Assembly: GCF_037975245.1 (NCBI RefSeq) | Contig: NC_092583.1 | Coordinates: 12,363,764-12,427,763, forward strand | DNA from: Apostichopus japonicus | Taxonomy: Eukaryota; Echinodermata; Holothuroidea; Aspidochirotida; Stichopodidae | Direction: 5' to 3' | Length of the DNA stretch: 64,000 nucleotides | Shown: positions 63,246-64,000 of the stretch, in pieces | How positions within the stretch are numbered: position 1 is the stretch's first letter | How the letters are laid out: the number at the start of each line of letters is the position of its first letter | The notes under the pieces: generated by a model | Databases searched by the model: none | What the model saw: the letters and a program-made list of their open reading frames with translations, nothing else | What the model was told of the DNA's origin: nothing | Made by a program: the position numbers and the translations under genes

Positions 63246-64000
63246 TAGAAAAGTGTTGAGTATTCTATAATTCCTAAGGAATGCTTAAGGCAATACATAG
63301 ATTTACATGTGACATTGGAAATTGACTTGGGCTTGTAATCAAGTCTTATGTGATCAGGATTACACATTCATTTCATCTCAGATCTACAAACAGGCATATA
63401 TCCTATGTTTATTTCTTCCAGTTTCGCTTTAGTTATAACCCTGCGTGTGGTAAATAGTTCGCAACTGGACGTGCCCAAACTTAGCCTAAGCTATAGTGTA
63501 TCGATGTATAATTATAAAGTTCCAAATTTTACAAGTCAGTGCACTAAGTAACCACGTATGAAATATGAAGGGCCAACTGTATTAACATGTTAACGATAGA
63601 CCAACAGTCAGTTACGGTCCACAAAAGTTGGCACTGGCGTGACATTTAGCTAAGTTGATTTCAAGCTTAAGTTACGCAACTTTTCACTAGCAGTGCCTAA
63701 CATGTAGGAAAACCTTCGTTTTGTTTTTAAAAAACACGTTTGATGTAGTAACATGGATAGGGCCTACTGTCCCCATAATAGCCAAAAAAGGTCCCAGTCT
63801 ATTCGCTTCATGGCGGTGAACCGTACTTGACGTTGTTTACGAATTCAAGGTCATGGGGCAACTTGCACGACGTAGAGAACAACAAAACTTCCATTTGAGC
63901 GTCAACGTGATATTTTTGCGATGTCGTGTATTTGCACAGTCATCTGAGCCAAATACTTTAATATATTCAAGTAGGACACTTTTAAGCAATCTAACCCAAT
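63246..64000. repeat. Start of unit 3 of the 5.9-kb array, cut by the window end
   Basis: Aligns with 51385 onward and 57361 onward, including CCGTACTTGACGTTGTTTAC and TCATGGGGCAACTTGCACGA. No coding part is reached before the window ends; another gene copy is expected beyond it. Confidence 0.9.

Larger units (their letters stand above)
51385..64000. repeat. Tandem array of ~5.9-kb gene-bearing units
   Basis: The junction landmark GTATTCTATAATTCCTAAGG is at 51401, 57372 and 63260, giving steps of 5,971 and 5,888 bp. The units align almost throughout, with small indels. Unit 1 is about 51385-57360, unit 2 about 57361-63245, and unit 3 starts at about 63246 and runs out of the window. Each full unit holds one intact gene and one degenerate exon on the - strand. 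Confidence 0.93.

Overview
The window is animal nuclear DNA: AT-rich and dominated by introns and repeats, with GT-AG splice sites. The sequence suggests a marine invertebrate deuterostome, possibly an echinoderm such as a sea cucumber. That placement is inference from the gene style and repeat content and is not proven here.

Layout. (1) 1.6-5.9 kb, + strand: a five-exon gene for a 335-residue membrane-anchored SPFH/prohibitin-like protein. (2) 5.0-13.4 kb: TTAA-flanked MITE-like elements and local duplications, with no further gene recognised. (3) 13.4-37.1 kb, - strand: a 22-exon SLC4 anion exchanger (AE2/AE3-like). I reconstructed it exon by exon with consistent phase to 1,357 residues. 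It has an unusual His-rich tract in its N-terminal region, and its introns hold minisatellites, fold-back DNA, a tRNA-derived SINE-like head and a hammerhead-ribozyme-like motif. (4) 40.5-47.4 kb: an intronless 915-codon ORF on the + strand. It looks like a DDE-type transposase of a family I cannot name, and it sits between about 290-bp tandem repeats upstream and a duplicated block of 42-bp hairpin minisatellites downstream. A GTCCGTCC motif recurs across this region on both sides of the ORF. (5) 49.6-50.8 kb: a second copy of the 5-kb MITE and a 295-bp tandem duplication. (6) 51.4-64.0 kb: a tandem array with a unit of about 5.9 kb, two full copies and the start of a third. Each full unit carries, on the - strand, an intact two-exon gene for a 314-residue secreted protein of unrecognised family and, upstream of it, a decayed copy of its second exon.

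The genes do not form a pathway. The anion exchanger is the one confidently named gene. The parts most likely to be undescribed are the secreted-protein array, the orphan transposase-like element with its palindromic minisatellites, and the SPFH-like protein.
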